Shown here: positions 1 through 8,388 of the stretch, in pieces | Layout of the letters: each line of letters starts with the position of its first letter | How positions within the stretch are numbered: position 1 is the first letter of the stretch | The notes under the pieces: generated by a model | Told to the model about the DNA's origin: nothing | The model's input: the letters and a program-made list of their open reading frames with translations, nothing else | Databases searched by the model: none | Origin: Alistipes senegalensis | GTDB lineage: Bacteria > Bacteroidota > Bacteroidia > Bacteroidales > Rikenellaceae | Reading direction: 5' to 3' | DNA length: 64,000 nt | NCBI GenBank assembly: GCA_023664045.1 | Contig: JAMPGH010000001.1 | Span: 1,242,299 to 1,306,298, forward strand | Program-made: the position numbers and the translations under genes

Positions 1-857
1 CTGGCGGCGGTGATGGCGTGCGGCTCGTCGATGATCGCGGCGCCGGCCCGCACCAGCGCTTCGCAGACGGCCGTGTCGGCCTGCTTGGAGAGCATCGAGA
101 CGTTGCGGACGGTCATTTCGCCGGCCGTGGCGCCTGCCACCAAGAGCATGGCCGCGGCGCTCCAGTCGCCCTCGATGGCGAAGTCGATGCCGCGGTAGCG
201 TTGCCCGCCGGGGACGTAGAATTCGCTGTAGTCGTTGTGGCAGATCTCCACGCCGAAGCGGGCGGCCGTGTCGACGGTCATATCTAAATAAGGAGCGGAG
301 ACGGCCTGCGCGACATGCAGCGTGCTGTCTTCGGCCGCAAGGGGCAGAGCGAGCAGCAGCCCCGTGATGAACTGCGAGGAGACCGAGCCGTCGACGCGCA
401 CCATGCCCCCGCGCAGGGGTCCGCGCACCTCCAGAGGCAGGAATCCGTTGCGGTCGGAAACCTCGGCTCCCAGCTGCCGCAGGGGTTCGATTATCGCTTG
501 CATGGGGCGCTGCAGAAGCGTCTTTTCGCCTTCGATGCGGATTTTTTCGCCGCAGAGCGCCGCCACGGGGGTGAAGAGCCGCGCGGCGAGCCCCGATTCT
601 CCGACATGCAGGATGTCGCCGCGGGGTCGCAGCCCGCCGCGGATCGCGAACGTATGTTCGTCCTCGCAGCGCACCTCGGCACCGAGCATTTCGATGCAGC
701 GCAGGGCCGAGCGGGTGTCGTCGCAGAGTTCGACGTTGCGCAGCACGGAGCTCTCTTCCGAGAGCAGCGATGCCGCGAGGGCGCGCTGGGCGTAACTCTT
801 CGAACAGGGAGGCGTCAGCGCGCCTGCGACGCGTCCCGGAGGCAGGGTGATCTCCAT
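1..857 (-). CDS. aroA: 3-phosphoshikimate 1-carboxyvinyltransferase (EPSP synthase), 3' end outside window
   Basis: Sixth step of the shikimate pathway: joins phosphoenolpyruvate to shikimate-3-phosphate in the cytoplasm. The start codon is at 855-857 (protein begins MEITLPPGR) and 285 codons are readable before the window edge, so roughly the last third of a ~410-residue enzyme is missing. Seen motifs are the phosphate-binding segment PPCSKSYAQRALAA near the N-terminus (family form PGDKSISHRA) and GESGLAARLF (family form GNAGTAMR). The divergent wording of both motifs is in keeping with the Bacteroidota branch, from memory. No partner gene of the pathway is visible. An AT-rich inverted-arm element begins right upstream of the start. 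Confidence 0.88.
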   Translation of the reverse strand, partial: MEITLPPGRVAGALTPPCSKSYAQRALAASLLSEESSVLRNVELCDDTRSALRCIEMLGAEVRCEDEHTFAIRGGLRPRGDILHVGESGLAARLFTPVAALCGEKIRIEGEKTLLQRPMQAIIEPLRQLGAEVSDRNGFLPLEVRGPLRGGMVRVDGSVSSQFITGLLLALPLAAEDSTLHVAQAVSAPYLDMTVDTAARFGVEICHNDYSEFYVPGGQRYRGIDFAIEGDWSAAAMLLVAGATAGEMTVRNVSMLSKQADTAVCEALVRAGAAIIDEPHAITAA

Positions 858-860
858 TTC

Positions 861-994
861 CAAATTAAGAATCGAGCATGAAAAATTAAAAATCGGGTCG
901 GATCCGCTTTCCGGAGATTCGCGGCGTGCGGAAACTTTCGTCGTCCTGCTTTGCGCCGCGTGATTTTTAATTCTTAATTTTTCATTTTTAATTT
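861..994. repeat. AT-rich inverted-arm intergenic element 1
   Basis: Arms at 861-893 (AAATTAAGAAT...AAAAATTAAAAAT) and 962-994 (ATTTTTAATTCTTAATTTTT...) are imperfect inverted copies around a 68-base GC-rich spacer. It fills the gap between the aroA start and the lptB stop. The same arm text recurs at 5.5, 27.8, 35.7 and 38.5 kb. Confidence 0.7.
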
Positions 995-1778
995 ATTCGC
1001 GTCCTCCCCGGTTTTTCATCTCCTGCGTGATCTGGTGGCTGCGCTTGAGCTCGAAGTGCTGCCCGAGGTATACCTTGCGGACCATCGGGTCGGCGGCCAG
1101 CTCTTCGGCCGAACCGGTCTTGAGGATCTTGCCTTCGTAGAGGAGGTAGGTGCGGTCGGTGATGGCCAGCGTCTCGTCGACGTTGTGGTCGGTGATGATG
1201 ACGCCGATGTTCTTGTGCTTGAGGGTCGCCACGATCGACTGGATGTCTTCCACGGCGATGGGATCCACGCCCGCGAAAGGTTCGTCCAGCAGGATGAACG
1301 CCGGGTTGATGGCCACGGCGCGGGCGATCTCCGTGCGGCGGCGCTCGCCTCCCGAGAGCTGGATGCCCAGACTCTTGCGGACTTTCTGGAGACGGAACTC
1401 CTCGATCAGCGCCTCGACGCGTTCGTTCTGGTACTCCTTGCTGTAGTCGGTCATCTCCAGCACGGCGCGGATGTTCTGCTCGACGGTCAGGCGGCGGAAT
1501 ACGGAGGCTTCCTGCGCCAGATAGCCCACGCCCAGCTGGGCGCGGCGATAGACGGGCAGCGCCGTCAGCTCGGAGACCTCTTTTTCGTCGTTCTCCAGAA
1601 AGATGCGCCCTTCGTTGGGCTTGATCAGGCCTACGATCATGTAGAAAGTCGTGGTCTTGCCGGCTCCGTTGGGGCCCAGCAGACCGACGATCTCGCCCTG
1701 ATTGACGTCGATCGACACGTGGTCGACCACCGTGCGGGATTTGTATTTCTTGACAAGCTGGCTGGTGTAGAGACGCAT
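993..1778 (-). CDS. lptB: LPS export ABC transporter ATP-binding protein LptB
   Basis: Cytoplasmic ATPase of the LptB2FG complex that extracts lipopolysaccharide from the inner membrane and drives it along the Lpt bridge. The 261-residue protein has Walker A GPNGAGKT (about residues 36-43), signature LSGGERRR, Walker [13 protein letters not shown] and the switch histidine in ITDHNV. Length is about 20 residues more than the E. coli enzyme, with the extra sequence at the C-terminus. LptB usually sits near lptA/lptC; here it stands alone, head to head with recQ. A TAACTTTG box (1803-1810, minus) lies about 25 bases before the start. Confidence 0.93.
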   Translation of the reverse strand: MRLYTSQLVKKYKSRTVVDHVSIDVNQGEIVGLLGPNGAGKTTTFYMIVGLIKPNEGRIFLENDEKEVSELTALPVYRRAQLGVGYLAQEASVFRRLTVEQNIRAVLEMTDYSKEYQNERVEALIEEFRLQKVRKSLGIQLSGGERRRTEIARAVAINPAFILLDEPFAGVDPIAVEDIQSIVATLKHKNIGVIITDHNVDETLAITDRTYLLYEGKILKTGSAEELAADPMVRKVYLGQHFELKRSHQITQEMKNRGGRE

Positions 1779-1802
1779 GCGGTTTGCAAATAAAATTTTT
1801 CA

Positions 1803-1810
1803 CAAAGTTA
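1803..1810 (-). promoter_or_regulatory. -7 promoter box of lptB
   Basis: TAACTTTG on the minus strand, a full TAnnTTTG match, 25 bases upstream of the lptB start in the divergent lptB/recQ gap. Confidence 0.5.
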
Positions 1811-1832
1811 TGCTTTTTTCGGAAAAAATTTT

Positions 1833-1840
1833 TATCTTTA
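1833..1840 (+). promoter_or_regulatory. candidate -7 box of recQ
   Basis: TATCTTTA (one mismatch to TAnnTTTG) about 25 bases upstream of the recQ start. Confidence 0.4.
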
Positions 1841-1864
1841 CGTTGAATTTTCGGATTTAAAAGC

Positions 1865-4072
1865 ATGCAAAACGGCGAAATGGAACGGTTCGATTCATCC
1901 CTGCTGCACGGAAAGCTGAAGGAATACTTCGGATTTTCCTCGTTCAAGGGCAATCAGGAGGCGGTCATCCGCAATGTGCTGGAGCGGAAGGATACGTTCG
2001 TGCTGATGCCTACGGGCGGCGGGAAGTCGCTCTGTTACCAGTTGCCGGCACTGCTGATGGAGGGCGTGGCCATCGTCATCTCGCCGCTGATCGCGCTGAT
2101 GAAGAATCAGGTCGACTCGATGCGCACGTTCGCCGCCGAGCCGGGCATCGCCCACTTCCTCAATTCGTCGCTCAACAAGACGGCCGTGCAGCAGGTGCGC
2201 GCCGACGTCATGGCGGGCAAGACCAAGCTGCTCTACTTCGCGCCCGAATCGCTCACCAAAGAGGACAACGTGGCTTTTCTGCGCAAGATCCGGATTTCGT
2301 TCTACGCCATCGACGAGGCCCACTGCATCTCCGAATGGGGCCACGACTTCCGGCCCGAGTATCGGCGTATCCGCCCGATCATCAACGAAATAGGCAGCGC
2401 TCCGCTGATCGCCCTCACCGCTACGGCTACGCCGAAGGTGCAGCTCGACATCCAGAAGAATCTGGGCATGTCCGACGCCGCGGTCTTCAAGTCGTCGTTC
2501 AACCGGGCCAACCTCTTCTACGAGATCCGGCCCAAACACGACGTCGACCGCGAGATCATCCGCTTCATCAAGCAGAAGGAGGGCAAGAGCGGCATCGTCT
2601 ATTGCCTGAGCCGCAAGAAGGTCGAGGAGCTCACCGAGCTGCTGATCGCCAACGGCATCAAGGCCCGGGCCTACCATGCCGGCATGGATGCCGCCACGCG
2701 GGCCGGCAATCAGGACGACTTCCTCATGGAGCGGGTCGACGTCATCGTCGCCACGATCGCTTTCGGCATGGGCATCGACAAGCCCGATGTGCGCTACGTG
2801 ATCCACTACGACATTCCCAAGTCGCTCGAAGGGTATTATCAGGAGACCGGGCGTGCCGGCCGCGACGGCGGCGAGGGCCACTGCCTCACCTTTTATAGTT
2901 ATAAGGACATCCAGAAGCTGGAGAAGTTCATGCAGGGCAAGCCCGTCGCCGAGCAGGAGATCGGCAAGCTGCTGCTCGTCGAGACGGTCTCCTACGCCGA
3001 AAGCTCGATGTGCCGCCGCAAGACGCTGCTGCACTACTTCGGCGAGGAATATACCGAGGAGAACTGCCATAACTGCGACAACTGCCGCAATCCCCGTCCG
3101 AAGGTCGACGCCCGCACGGCGCTCCGCACCGTGCTCGAAGCCCTGCGCGACATCGGCGACAAGTTCAAGGCCGACTACCTCGTAGCGGTGCTCACGGGCA
3201 AGAATACGGCCCTCATCAAGAGTTACGGACACAACAAGTCCAAGTGGTTCGGGGCCGGCGAGGAGCACGACGCCCGCTTCTGGGGTGCCGTGATCCGGCA
3301 GGCGCTGATTCTGGGCCTGATCGACAAGAACATCGAGAACTACGGCCTGATCTCCATCAACAAAAAGGGCGAGAACTACATCGCCATGCCGTTCCCCGTC
3401 TTCGTTACGTTGGACCACGACTACGATCAGGAGGAGAAGGAGGCCGAGGCCGAAGTGCCGGTAGGCAAGGGCGGCGCGGCCGACGAGGAGCTTTTCTCGA
3501 TGCTCAAGGACCTGCGCAAGAAGGTGGCCAAGAAACACGACCTGCCGCCGTTCGTCATCTTTCAGGATCCTTCGCTCGAAGACATGGCCGTGCAGTACCC
3601 CGTTACGTTGGAGGAGATGCAGAATATCACGGGCGTGGGCGTGGGCAAGGCCAGGAAGTTCGGAGAGGACTTCGTGCGCCTGATTAAAGCCTACGTCGAG
3701 GAGAAGGAGATCATCCGCCCGCAGGACATGGTGGTCAAGGGGGTCGCCAGCAAGTCGGGCAACAAGATCTTCATCATCCAGTCCATCGACCGCAAGATGG
3801 ATTTCGAGGACATCGCCCGGGCCCGGGACCTCGACTTCGACGAGCTGCTCACCGAGATCGAAGGCATCGTCAACTCGGGTACGAAGCTCGACATCTCCTA
3901 CTACATCCGCGATTTCATGGACGAGGACAAGGCCGAGGACATCTACCTCTATTTCAAGGAGGATGCCGAGAGCGATTCGCTCGACGATGCGCTGGAGGAG
4001 CTCGGCGCCGACTATACCGAGGAGGAGATCCGCCTCGTGCGCATCCGCTTCATGTGCGAACAGGGTAACTGA
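1865..4072 (+). CDS. recQ: ATP-dependent DNA helicase RecQ
   Basis: 3'-5' DNA helicase of recombination and fork repair. The 735-residue protein has the SF2 order: Walker A TGGGKS (residues 50-55), DEAH in YAIDEAHCISEWGHDFR, motif III ALTATATP, helicase C-domain ending in ETGRAGRDG, then the RecQ zinc cysteines (C in SSMC, later CHNCDNC), a winged-helix RQC part and an HRDC domain (about residues 540-605, around EEMQNITGVGVGKARKFG). Some 125 further residues form an acidic C-terminal extension beyond HRDC, longer than the ~610-residue E. coli enzyme. A second ATG lies five codons downstream; the first is used here because it fits the upstream box equally well. The next gene starts 20 bases after the stop. 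Confidence 0.96.
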   Translation: MQNGEMERFDSSLLHGKLKEYFGFSSFKGNQEAVIRNVLERKDTFVLMPTGGGKSLCYQLPALLMEGVAIVISPLIALMKNQVDSMRTFAAEPGIAHFLNSSLNKTAVQQVRADVMAGKTKLLYFAPESLTKEDNVAFLRKIRISFYAIDEAHCISEWGHDFRPEYRRIRPIINEIGSAPLIALTATATPKVQLDIQKNLGMSDAAVFKSSFNRANLFYEIRPKHDVDREIIRFIKQKEGKSGIVYCLSRKKVEELTELLIANGIKARAYHAGMDAATRAGNQDDFLMERVDVIVATIAFGMGIDKPDVRYVIHYDIPKSLEGYYQETGRAGRDGGEGHCLTFYSYKDIQKLEKFMQGKPVAEQEIGKLLLVETVSYAESSMCRRKTLLHYFGEEYTEENCHNCDNCRNPRPKVDARTALRTVLEALRDIGDKFKADYLVAVLTGKNTALIKSYGHNKSKWFGAGEEHDARFWGAVIRQALILGLIDKNIENYGLISINKKGENYIAMPFPVFVTLDHDYDQEEKEAEAEVPVGKGGAADEELFSMLKDLRKKVAKKHDLPPFVIFQDPSLEDMAVQYPVTLEEMQNITGVGVGKARKFGEDFVRLIKAYVEEKEIIRPQDMVVKGVASKSGNKIFIIQSIDRKMDFEDIARARDLDFDELLTEIEGIVNSGTKLDISYYIRDFMDEDKAEDIYLYFKEDAESDSLDDALEELGADYTEEEIRLVRIRFMCEQGN

Positions 4073-4092
4073 TCCGATAAAACTCGAGTGCT

Positions 4093-4317
4093 ATGAACAA
4101 GAAGACTTTCATCCTCGCTTCGATGTTTTTGTGCATCACGCTCGTGTGGCTGGGCGCCAACGTCTATTGGCGTGCGGTGCGTCCGGCTTGCGTGAGCGGA
4201 TTCGATCTGGCGGTCGCCGTGCTCTTCGTGGCCGTCGCCGCCGGCATGACCGTGCACGAGTTCCGCAAAAAGAAACGCCGGCATCTGGAGGATGTCAACA
4301 AACATCAGATTCCCTGA
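4093..4317 (+). CDS. small two-helix membrane protein, first of three
   Basis: I do not recognise a family. The 74 residues contain two hydrophobic segments (about 7-27 and 41-58) separated by a short loop with YWRAVRPACVSG, and end in a strongly basic tail (FRKKKRRH). It follows recQ by 20 bases and is followed 4 bases later by a second protein of the same plan, so recQ, the three small genes and rsmA look like one transcription unit. Basic tails after the second helix predict both ends inside the cytoplasm. Function unknown. Confidence 0.65.
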   Translation: MNKKTFILASMFLCITLVWLGANVYWRAVRPACVSGFDLAVAVLFVAVAAGMTVHEFRKKKRRHLEDVNKHQIP

Positions 4318-4321
4318 GCCT

Positions 4322-4513
4322 ATGAAAGCGTTGAGCCGATTCATGGCTGTCATGGCCGTCGTTTTCTTCGTGCTGGCCCTCGTGGCGGCATGGCGGGTCG
4401 TCATGTCCGGGAGCCACGGGATCTGGTACGTTCCGGTGGTGCTGGCGTTGGCTTCCGCCTCCATGATTTTCGGGTCGCTGCGCTTCCGGGGGCAGGATTC
4501 TCAGAACGAATAG
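4322..4513 (+). CDS. small two-helix membrane protein, second of three
   Basis: 63 residues starting MKALSRFMAVMAVV, with two hydrophobic stretches (about 7-25 and 35-50) and a short polar tail containing RFRGQ. An in-frame ATG exists ten codons upstream (4292), but it lies inside the preceding gene, so 4322 is preferred. Same topology as the neighbours but no obvious sequence identity with them. Function unknown. Confidence 0.6.
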   Translation: MKALSRFMAVMAVVFFVLALVAAWRVVMSGSHGIWYVPVVLALASASMIFGSLRFRGQDSQNE

Positions 4514-4516
4514 CTT

Positions 4517-4747
4517 ATGAATGCAGCTTCTTTCTGGCAGGCCGTAAGGTTGGCGACGATGGTGCTGGCGATCGCCGGAATCATCTACGCGCTGGAGTTC
4601 TTGCCGGGCGGCATCGCCCTCTGGTTCTGGGTCGCCTTGCTCGGCATCGGATTCGTCGGGTCGCTCGTCTCTTTCCGCCTCGCCCGGCGGCGCAATGCGC
4701 GCAACTCCCGGCAGCCGGTTCCCCGCAATAAAAAACGCCGCCGATGA
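4517..4747 (+). CDS. small two-helix membrane protein, third of three
   Basis: 76 residues: two hydrophobic segments (about 10-29 and 34-52) and a very basic C-terminus (RLARRRNARN ... KKRRR). The stop overlaps the rsmA start in an ATGA junction, which points to translational coupling with the rRNA methyltransferase. The arginine/lysine tail could also touch RNA or lipid head groups; that is only inference. No family recognised. Confidence 0.62.
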   Translation: MNAASFWQAVRLATMVLAIAGIIYALEFLPGGIALWFWVALLGIGFVGSLVSFRLARRRNARNSRQPVPRNKKRRR

Positions 4748-5547
4748 CCGAGGTCCGGGCTAAGAAGGCGTTGGGTCAGCATTTTCTGGTCGACCTCAAC
4801 ATCGCGCGCAAGATCTGCGACTCGCTTTCGGGCGGTACGGCCGCGGCGCCCGCCACGGTGCTGGAGGTCGGCTGCGGCATGGGCGTCCTGACGCAGTTCC
4901 TGCTGCAGCGCGACGACCTGACGACTTACGGTGCCGAGATCGACACGGAGAGCGTCGACTACCTCCGCAGCCATTTTCCCGACTTCGCGCCGCGGCTTTC
5001 GGAGGGCGACTTCCTCAAGATGGACTTGCGGGCGGCATTTCCCGACGTCGCGGCTCTGAGGATCATCGGCAATTTCCCCTACAATATCTCGTCGCAGATC
5101 TTCTTCAAGATCCTCGAACACCGCGATTTCGTGCCCGAGTGCGTCGGCATGATCCAGCGGGAGGTCGCCGTGCGGCTGGCCGAGCCTCCCGGGTCGAGGG
5201 AGTACGGCATCCTGTCGGTCTTGTTGCAGGCGTGGTACGACATCGAATACCTCTTCACGGTCGGCGAATCGGTTTTCAATCCGCCGCCCAAAGTCAAGTC
5301 GGCCGTCATCCGCCTGCGACGCAACGGCGTCGAACGCCTCGGGTGCGACGAGCGGTTGTTCATCCGCGTCGTCAAGGCTTCGTTCGGGCAGCGGCGCAAG
5401 ATGATCCGCAACTCCCTGCGGGCTGTCTTCGGCGACTTCGGGGGTGCGGAGCATCCGTTCTTCACCCGCCGTGCCGAGCAGTTGTCCGTCGCCGAGTTCG
5501 TCGAACTCACCAACTGGACGCAGGAGCATGCCGTAATCAAGAATTAA
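4744..5547 (+). CDS. rsmA: 16S rRNA adenine(1518/1519)-dimethyltransferase RsmA/KsgA
   Basis: Dimethylates two adjacent adenines in the 3' terminal helix of 16S rRNA, a late small-subunit assembly step using S-adenosylmethionine. The 267-residue length is normal. Seen: KKALGQHFLVD at the N-terminus, SAM motif I LEVGCGMGVLT (about residues 39-49), and the catalytic N-[LF]-P-Y motif as NFPYNISSQI. The C-terminal part carries SFGQRRKMIRNSL, typical of the family. It overlaps the previous small gene by four bases and is the last gene of the recQ unit; it converges on the M16 peptidase pair. Confidence 0.95.
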   Translation: MTEVRAKKALGQHFLVDLNIARKICDSLSGGTAAAPATVLEVGCGMGVLTQFLLQRDDLTTYGAEIDTESVDYLRSHFPDFAPRLSEGDFLKMDLRAAFPDVAALRIIGNFPYNISSQIFFKILEHRDFVPECVGMIQREVAVRLAEPPGSREYGILSVLLQAWYDIEYLFTVGESVFNPPPKVKSAVIRLRRNGVERLGCDERLFIRVVKASFGQRRKMIRNSLRAVFGDFGGAEHPFFTRRAEQLSVAEFVELTNWTQEHAVIKN

Positions 5548-5625
5548 AAATGCGGGTGCGGCGCAACTCCGGGGCGAAATTCCCGGAATTCGATTTTTAA
5601 TTTTTCATTCTTCATTTTTCATTTC
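5535..5625. repeat. AT-rich inverted-arm intergenic element 2
   Basis: Left arm about 5535-5552 (AATCAAGAATTAAAAAT) and right arm about 5588-5625 (ATTTTTAATTTTTCATTCTTC...). The left arm includes the rsmA stop and the right arm includes the M16 stop at 5605, so both convergent genes end inside the element. Confidence 0.6.
5568..5595 (+). terminator. weak hairpin after rsmA
   Basis: TCCGGG (5568-5573) pairs with CCCGGA (5582-5587) over an 8-base loop, followed by ATTCGATTTTT. Short stem, so only a candidate terminator. Confidence 0.35.
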
Positions 5626-6882
5626 CGAAGTCTCTCCCACGACCACCGTTACCAAGTCTTCCCGTTTCAGATACTTCTGCGCCAAGCGTCGTACGTCGGC
5701 GGGCGTCATGGCGCGTATGTCGCTGAGGTTCTCGTCGATGATCGAGTTGTCGGCTCCGCAGAGGATGTTTTCGATCGTTACGTCGGCAATGCCGAAAGGC
5801 CCGTCGAGGATGCGCATCATCTCGCCCGTCAGGATGTTCTTCACCAGCGACAGCTCCTCTTCCGGCACCGGTTCTTCGCGCAGACGTTCGATCTCCGCGT
5901 AGATTTCGCCGAGTGCCGCGCCGGTCGCTTCGGCGCCTACCTGCGTGGCGACGGCAAGGTAGCCCGCACGGTCGAAGTTGACCATCGCCGCCATCGCTCC
6001 GTAGGTGTAACCGTGGCGTTCGCGCAGGTTCTGCATCAGCCGCGACCCGAAGTAGCCGCCCAGCACGGTCGCCACCACCTGCATGCCCACGAAATCGGGG
6101 TGCCGGCGGTCGAAGAGCAGCCGTCCGATGCGGATCGACGACTGCACGGCTCCCGGGCGGTCGATAAGGACTTTGCGGTGCGTCTCCGGTTCGGGGAACA
6201 TCGCCCGGGCCGCCGCGCCGTGCGGCAGCCGGCCGGCGATCGCCGCCACGGCACGGCGTTCGTCGTCGCCGATGCGGCCGCTGCAGACCACGAAGCAGTT
6301 TTCGGCCGTGTAGTGCGTGCGGTAGAATCGTTGCACGTCGTCGCGCGTCAGGGTGTCGTAGAGCGCTTCGTCGAACGAAATGCCGTAGGGGTGGCGGGCT
6401 CCGAAGAGCGCTTCGGCGAAGGCTTCGCGGGCTTGGACGTCCACTTTCTGCCGGTCGATCCGCAGCCGTTGTTTGCGCTTGGCGCAGTAGGTGCGGAGTT
6501 CTTCTTCCGGGAATACGGGACGGAGCAGAATCTCTTCGGCCACGTCGAGCGTCGGGCGGCAGAACTTCGAGAGGGTCGCGAAGCTGATGTAGGCGTAGTC
6601 GCGGTCCAGATTGACATCGAACCACGAGCCGTAATAGTCCAGCCGCTCGGCGATTTCGCGGGCCGTGAGGTTCCGTGTGCCTTCGGCCAGCAGGTTGGCC
6701 GTGGTCGACGCCGCGAAGGGTTTTTCCTGCACGGCCGAGCCGGCATGGAATACGAATGTTACGCGCAGTACTTCGAAGTCGTCGGCCGGCAGCGCGTAGA
6801 GCGCTACGCCGTTGGGCAGCAGCTCCTTGTCGGCGCCTCGGATCTCGACGGACGAGGGAACGGTCAGGGGAGGAGGTGTCAT
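5605..6882 (-). CDS. M16 family peptidase-like subunit lacking the zinc motif
   Basis: 425 residues with the two-lobed insulinase/processing-peptidase fold: an N-terminal part (TANLLAEGT around residue 61) and a C-terminal part with GGYFGSRLMQNLRERHGYTY. At the place where active M16 enzymes have HxxEH, this protein reads AASTTANLLAEGT, so it cannot bind the catalytic zinc. The start ATG (6880-6882) overlaps the stop of the upstream active subunit in an ATGA junction. Known heterodimeric M16 enzymes (mitochondrial MPP, bacterial PQQ-type and Sphingomonas pairs) pair one active with one inactive chain that helps hold substrate; the same arrangement is inferred here. Substrate unknown. Confidence 0.88.
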   Translation of the reverse strand: MTPPPLTVPSSVEIRGADKELLPNGVALYALPADDFEVLRVTFVFHAGSAVQEKPFAASTTANLLAEGTRNLTAREIAERLDYYGSWFDVNLDRDYAYISFATLSKFCRPTLDVAEEILLRPVFPEEELRTYCAKRKQRLRIDRQKVDVQAREAFAEALFGARHPYGISFDEALYDTLTRDDVQRFYRTHYTAENCFVVCSGRIGDDERRAVAAIAGRLPHGAAARAMFPEPETHRKVLIDRPGAVQSSIRIGRLLFDRRHPDFVGMQVVATVLGGYFGSRLMQNLRERHGYTYGAMAAMVNFDRAGYLAVATQVGAEATGAALGEIYAEIERLREEPVPEEELSLVKNILTGEMMRILDGPFGIADVTIENILCGADNSIIDENLSDIRAMTPADVRRLAQKYLKREDLVTVVVGETSEMKNEE

Positions 6883-8114
6883 TTCGCTCGGTAGATTAGG
6901 GTCGAGCTGCGCTCTTCGCGCAGCGTGCGGCGGCAGAAATCCAGAATGTCGTCTTTCGTTACGGCCCGGTAGACGTCGACTTCGCGGTTCATGAGGTCGA
7001 GGTCGCCCAGCATCTCGTAGAATCCCAGATTCATCGCCTTGTTCATTACGTTCAGTTCGCCGAAGAGCGTGTTCGCTTCGAACTTGTTCTTCACTTTCTC
7101 CATTTCGTAGTCGGAGGCCGCTTCCCGGCAGAGGAGGTCTATTTCGTCCCGGAACGCCTGCTCGGCCTGCTCGGGCGTCGTCTCCGGCAGCAGCTGCCCC
7201 GTGAAGATGAAGAGCCCCGGATCGAGGCTTCCCAGAATGTAGGCGTTGACCGACGAGAGCAGTTTCCGCTCCTTGACCAGCCGCGTGTAGAGGCGCGAGG
7301 AGTCGCCGCCCGACAGCAGATCCGACGTCAGATCGGCCGTGTAGAAGTCCGGCGACAGCCGCCCGCCCATCGGGTAGGCTACGGTTACGGTCGTCGCCGG
7401 GACGTCGCGTTCGACTTCTCGGCGGCGCGCCTCGTGCTGCGGCGGTTCCTGAGGAATGGCCGCCGGAGGCGTCGGACGGTCCGGAAGAGCGCCGAACCAC
7501 TTCTCCGCGAGGTCGAACATTCGCTCTTCGTCCATGTCCGCCGAGAGCGACAGAATCGCGTTCGAGGGGTGGTAGTAGGTGCGGTAGAACGCCTCCACGT
7601 CGTCGAGCGTCGCCCGGGCGATGTGGTCGGGCGTCAGGCCGATGGCCGCCCAGCGATAGGGGTGGACCCGGTAGGCCAGCGCCCGCAGCAGCAGGGTCTG
7701 GTCGCCGTAGGGTTGGTTGAGGTAGCGTTGCCGGTACTCCTCGATGACCACTTTTTTCTCGGGCTCCAGCTTCTCGGGCGTGATGTCGAGCCCTTCGATG
7801 CGGTCGCTTTCGAGCCACAGGGCCGTTTCGAGGTTGTCGACGGGCAGGGTGATGTAGAAGTTCGTGTAGTCGTTGTTGGTGAAGGCGTTGTCGTCGCCCG
7901 AGGCCATCTGCACGGGCAGGTCGAAATTCGGGATCTCGCGCGTCCCGCGGAACATCAGGTGTTCGAACAGGTGGGCGAATCCCGTACGCGAGGGATCCTC
8001 GTTGCGGGCTCCCACCTTGTAGAGGATGTTCACGGCGGCCAGCTTCGACTGACGATCGCGGTTCACGGCGACCGTCAGTCCGTTGGCGAGTATTTTCTTG
8101 CGATAGGGTATCAT
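6879..8114 (-). CDS. M16 family zinc peptidase, active subunit
   Basis: 411 residues from MIPYRKKILANG. The zinc motif HLFEH is at residues 48-52, and the third ligand glutamate lies in the KKVVIEEYRQR helix about 75 residues on. The C-lobe has the usual GGDSSRLYTRLVKERKL segment. A longer reading frame begins at 8141, but a TACCTTTG promoter box at 8119-8126 (minus) lies between that ATG and 8114, which decides for 8114. Only four bases separate the box from the ATG, so the message is probably leaderless. Co-translated with the zinc-less partner. No signal peptide, so a cytoplasmic enzyme is inferred. Confidence 0.9.
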   Translation of the reverse strand: MIPYRKKILANGLTVAVNRDRQSKLAAVNILYKVGARNEDPSRTGFAHLFEHLMFRGTREIPNFDLPVQMASGDDNAFTNNDYTNFYITLPVDNLETALWLESDRIEGLDITPEKLEPEKKVVIEEYRQRYLNQPYGDQTLLLRALAYRVHPYRWAAIGLTPDHIARATLDDVEAFYRTYYHPSNAILSLSADMDEERMFDLAEKWFGALPDRPTPPAAIPQEPPQHEARRREVERDVPATTVTVAYPMGGRLSPDFYTADLTSDLLSGGDSSRLYTRLVKERKLLSSVNAYILGSLDPGLFIFTGQLLPETTPEQAEQAFRDEIDLLCREAASDYEMEKVKNKFEANTLFGELNVMNKAMNLGFYEMLGDLDLMNREVDVYRAVTKDDILDFCRRTLREERSSTLIYRAK

Positions 8115-8118
8115 GAGC

Positions 8119-8126
8119 CAAAGGTA
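8119..8126 (-). promoter_or_regulatory. -7 box of the M16 pair, 4 bases from the ATG
   Basis: TACCTTTG on the minus strand, full TAnnTTTG match, ending four bases before the start codon. Confidence 0.5.
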
Positions 8127-8291
8127 CGAAAGAATCCGCAAATCCCGTTCCGTGTTCCGTAATTCTTGCCGGACCGGCTCGCGGGAGGGTACGGCGATGC
8201 TTCGCGGAACCGCACGGCAGGGGTGCGGGCGATTATCAAAAAATGCAATTTATTTGTACAAAATTCGGGGTATTTTTTGTTGCGAATTCGT

Positions 8292-8299
8292 TATCTTTG
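8292..8299 (+). promoter_or_regulatory. -7 box of nifJ
   Basis: TATCTTTG, full consensus, about 90 bases before the nifJ start. The upstream region is AT-rich (ATTTTTTGTTG) but I see no clean TTTG at the usual 19-21 base spacing. The 5' leader contains ACACATCAAATACTCC and no clear ribosome binding site. Confidence 0.55.
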
Positions 8300-8388
8300 C
8301 ATCGCGCGTCCGGTCGGAGGAGCGGATGCCGCCGAAAGAAGGTCCGTTCGAAAAATACACACATCAAATACTCCTAAATTTTAACAAA

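Noticed and set aside
1895-3538. 547-codon open frame antisense to recQ
   Set aside because: RecQ motifs are complete on the plus strand; the antisense frame has no recognisable domain.
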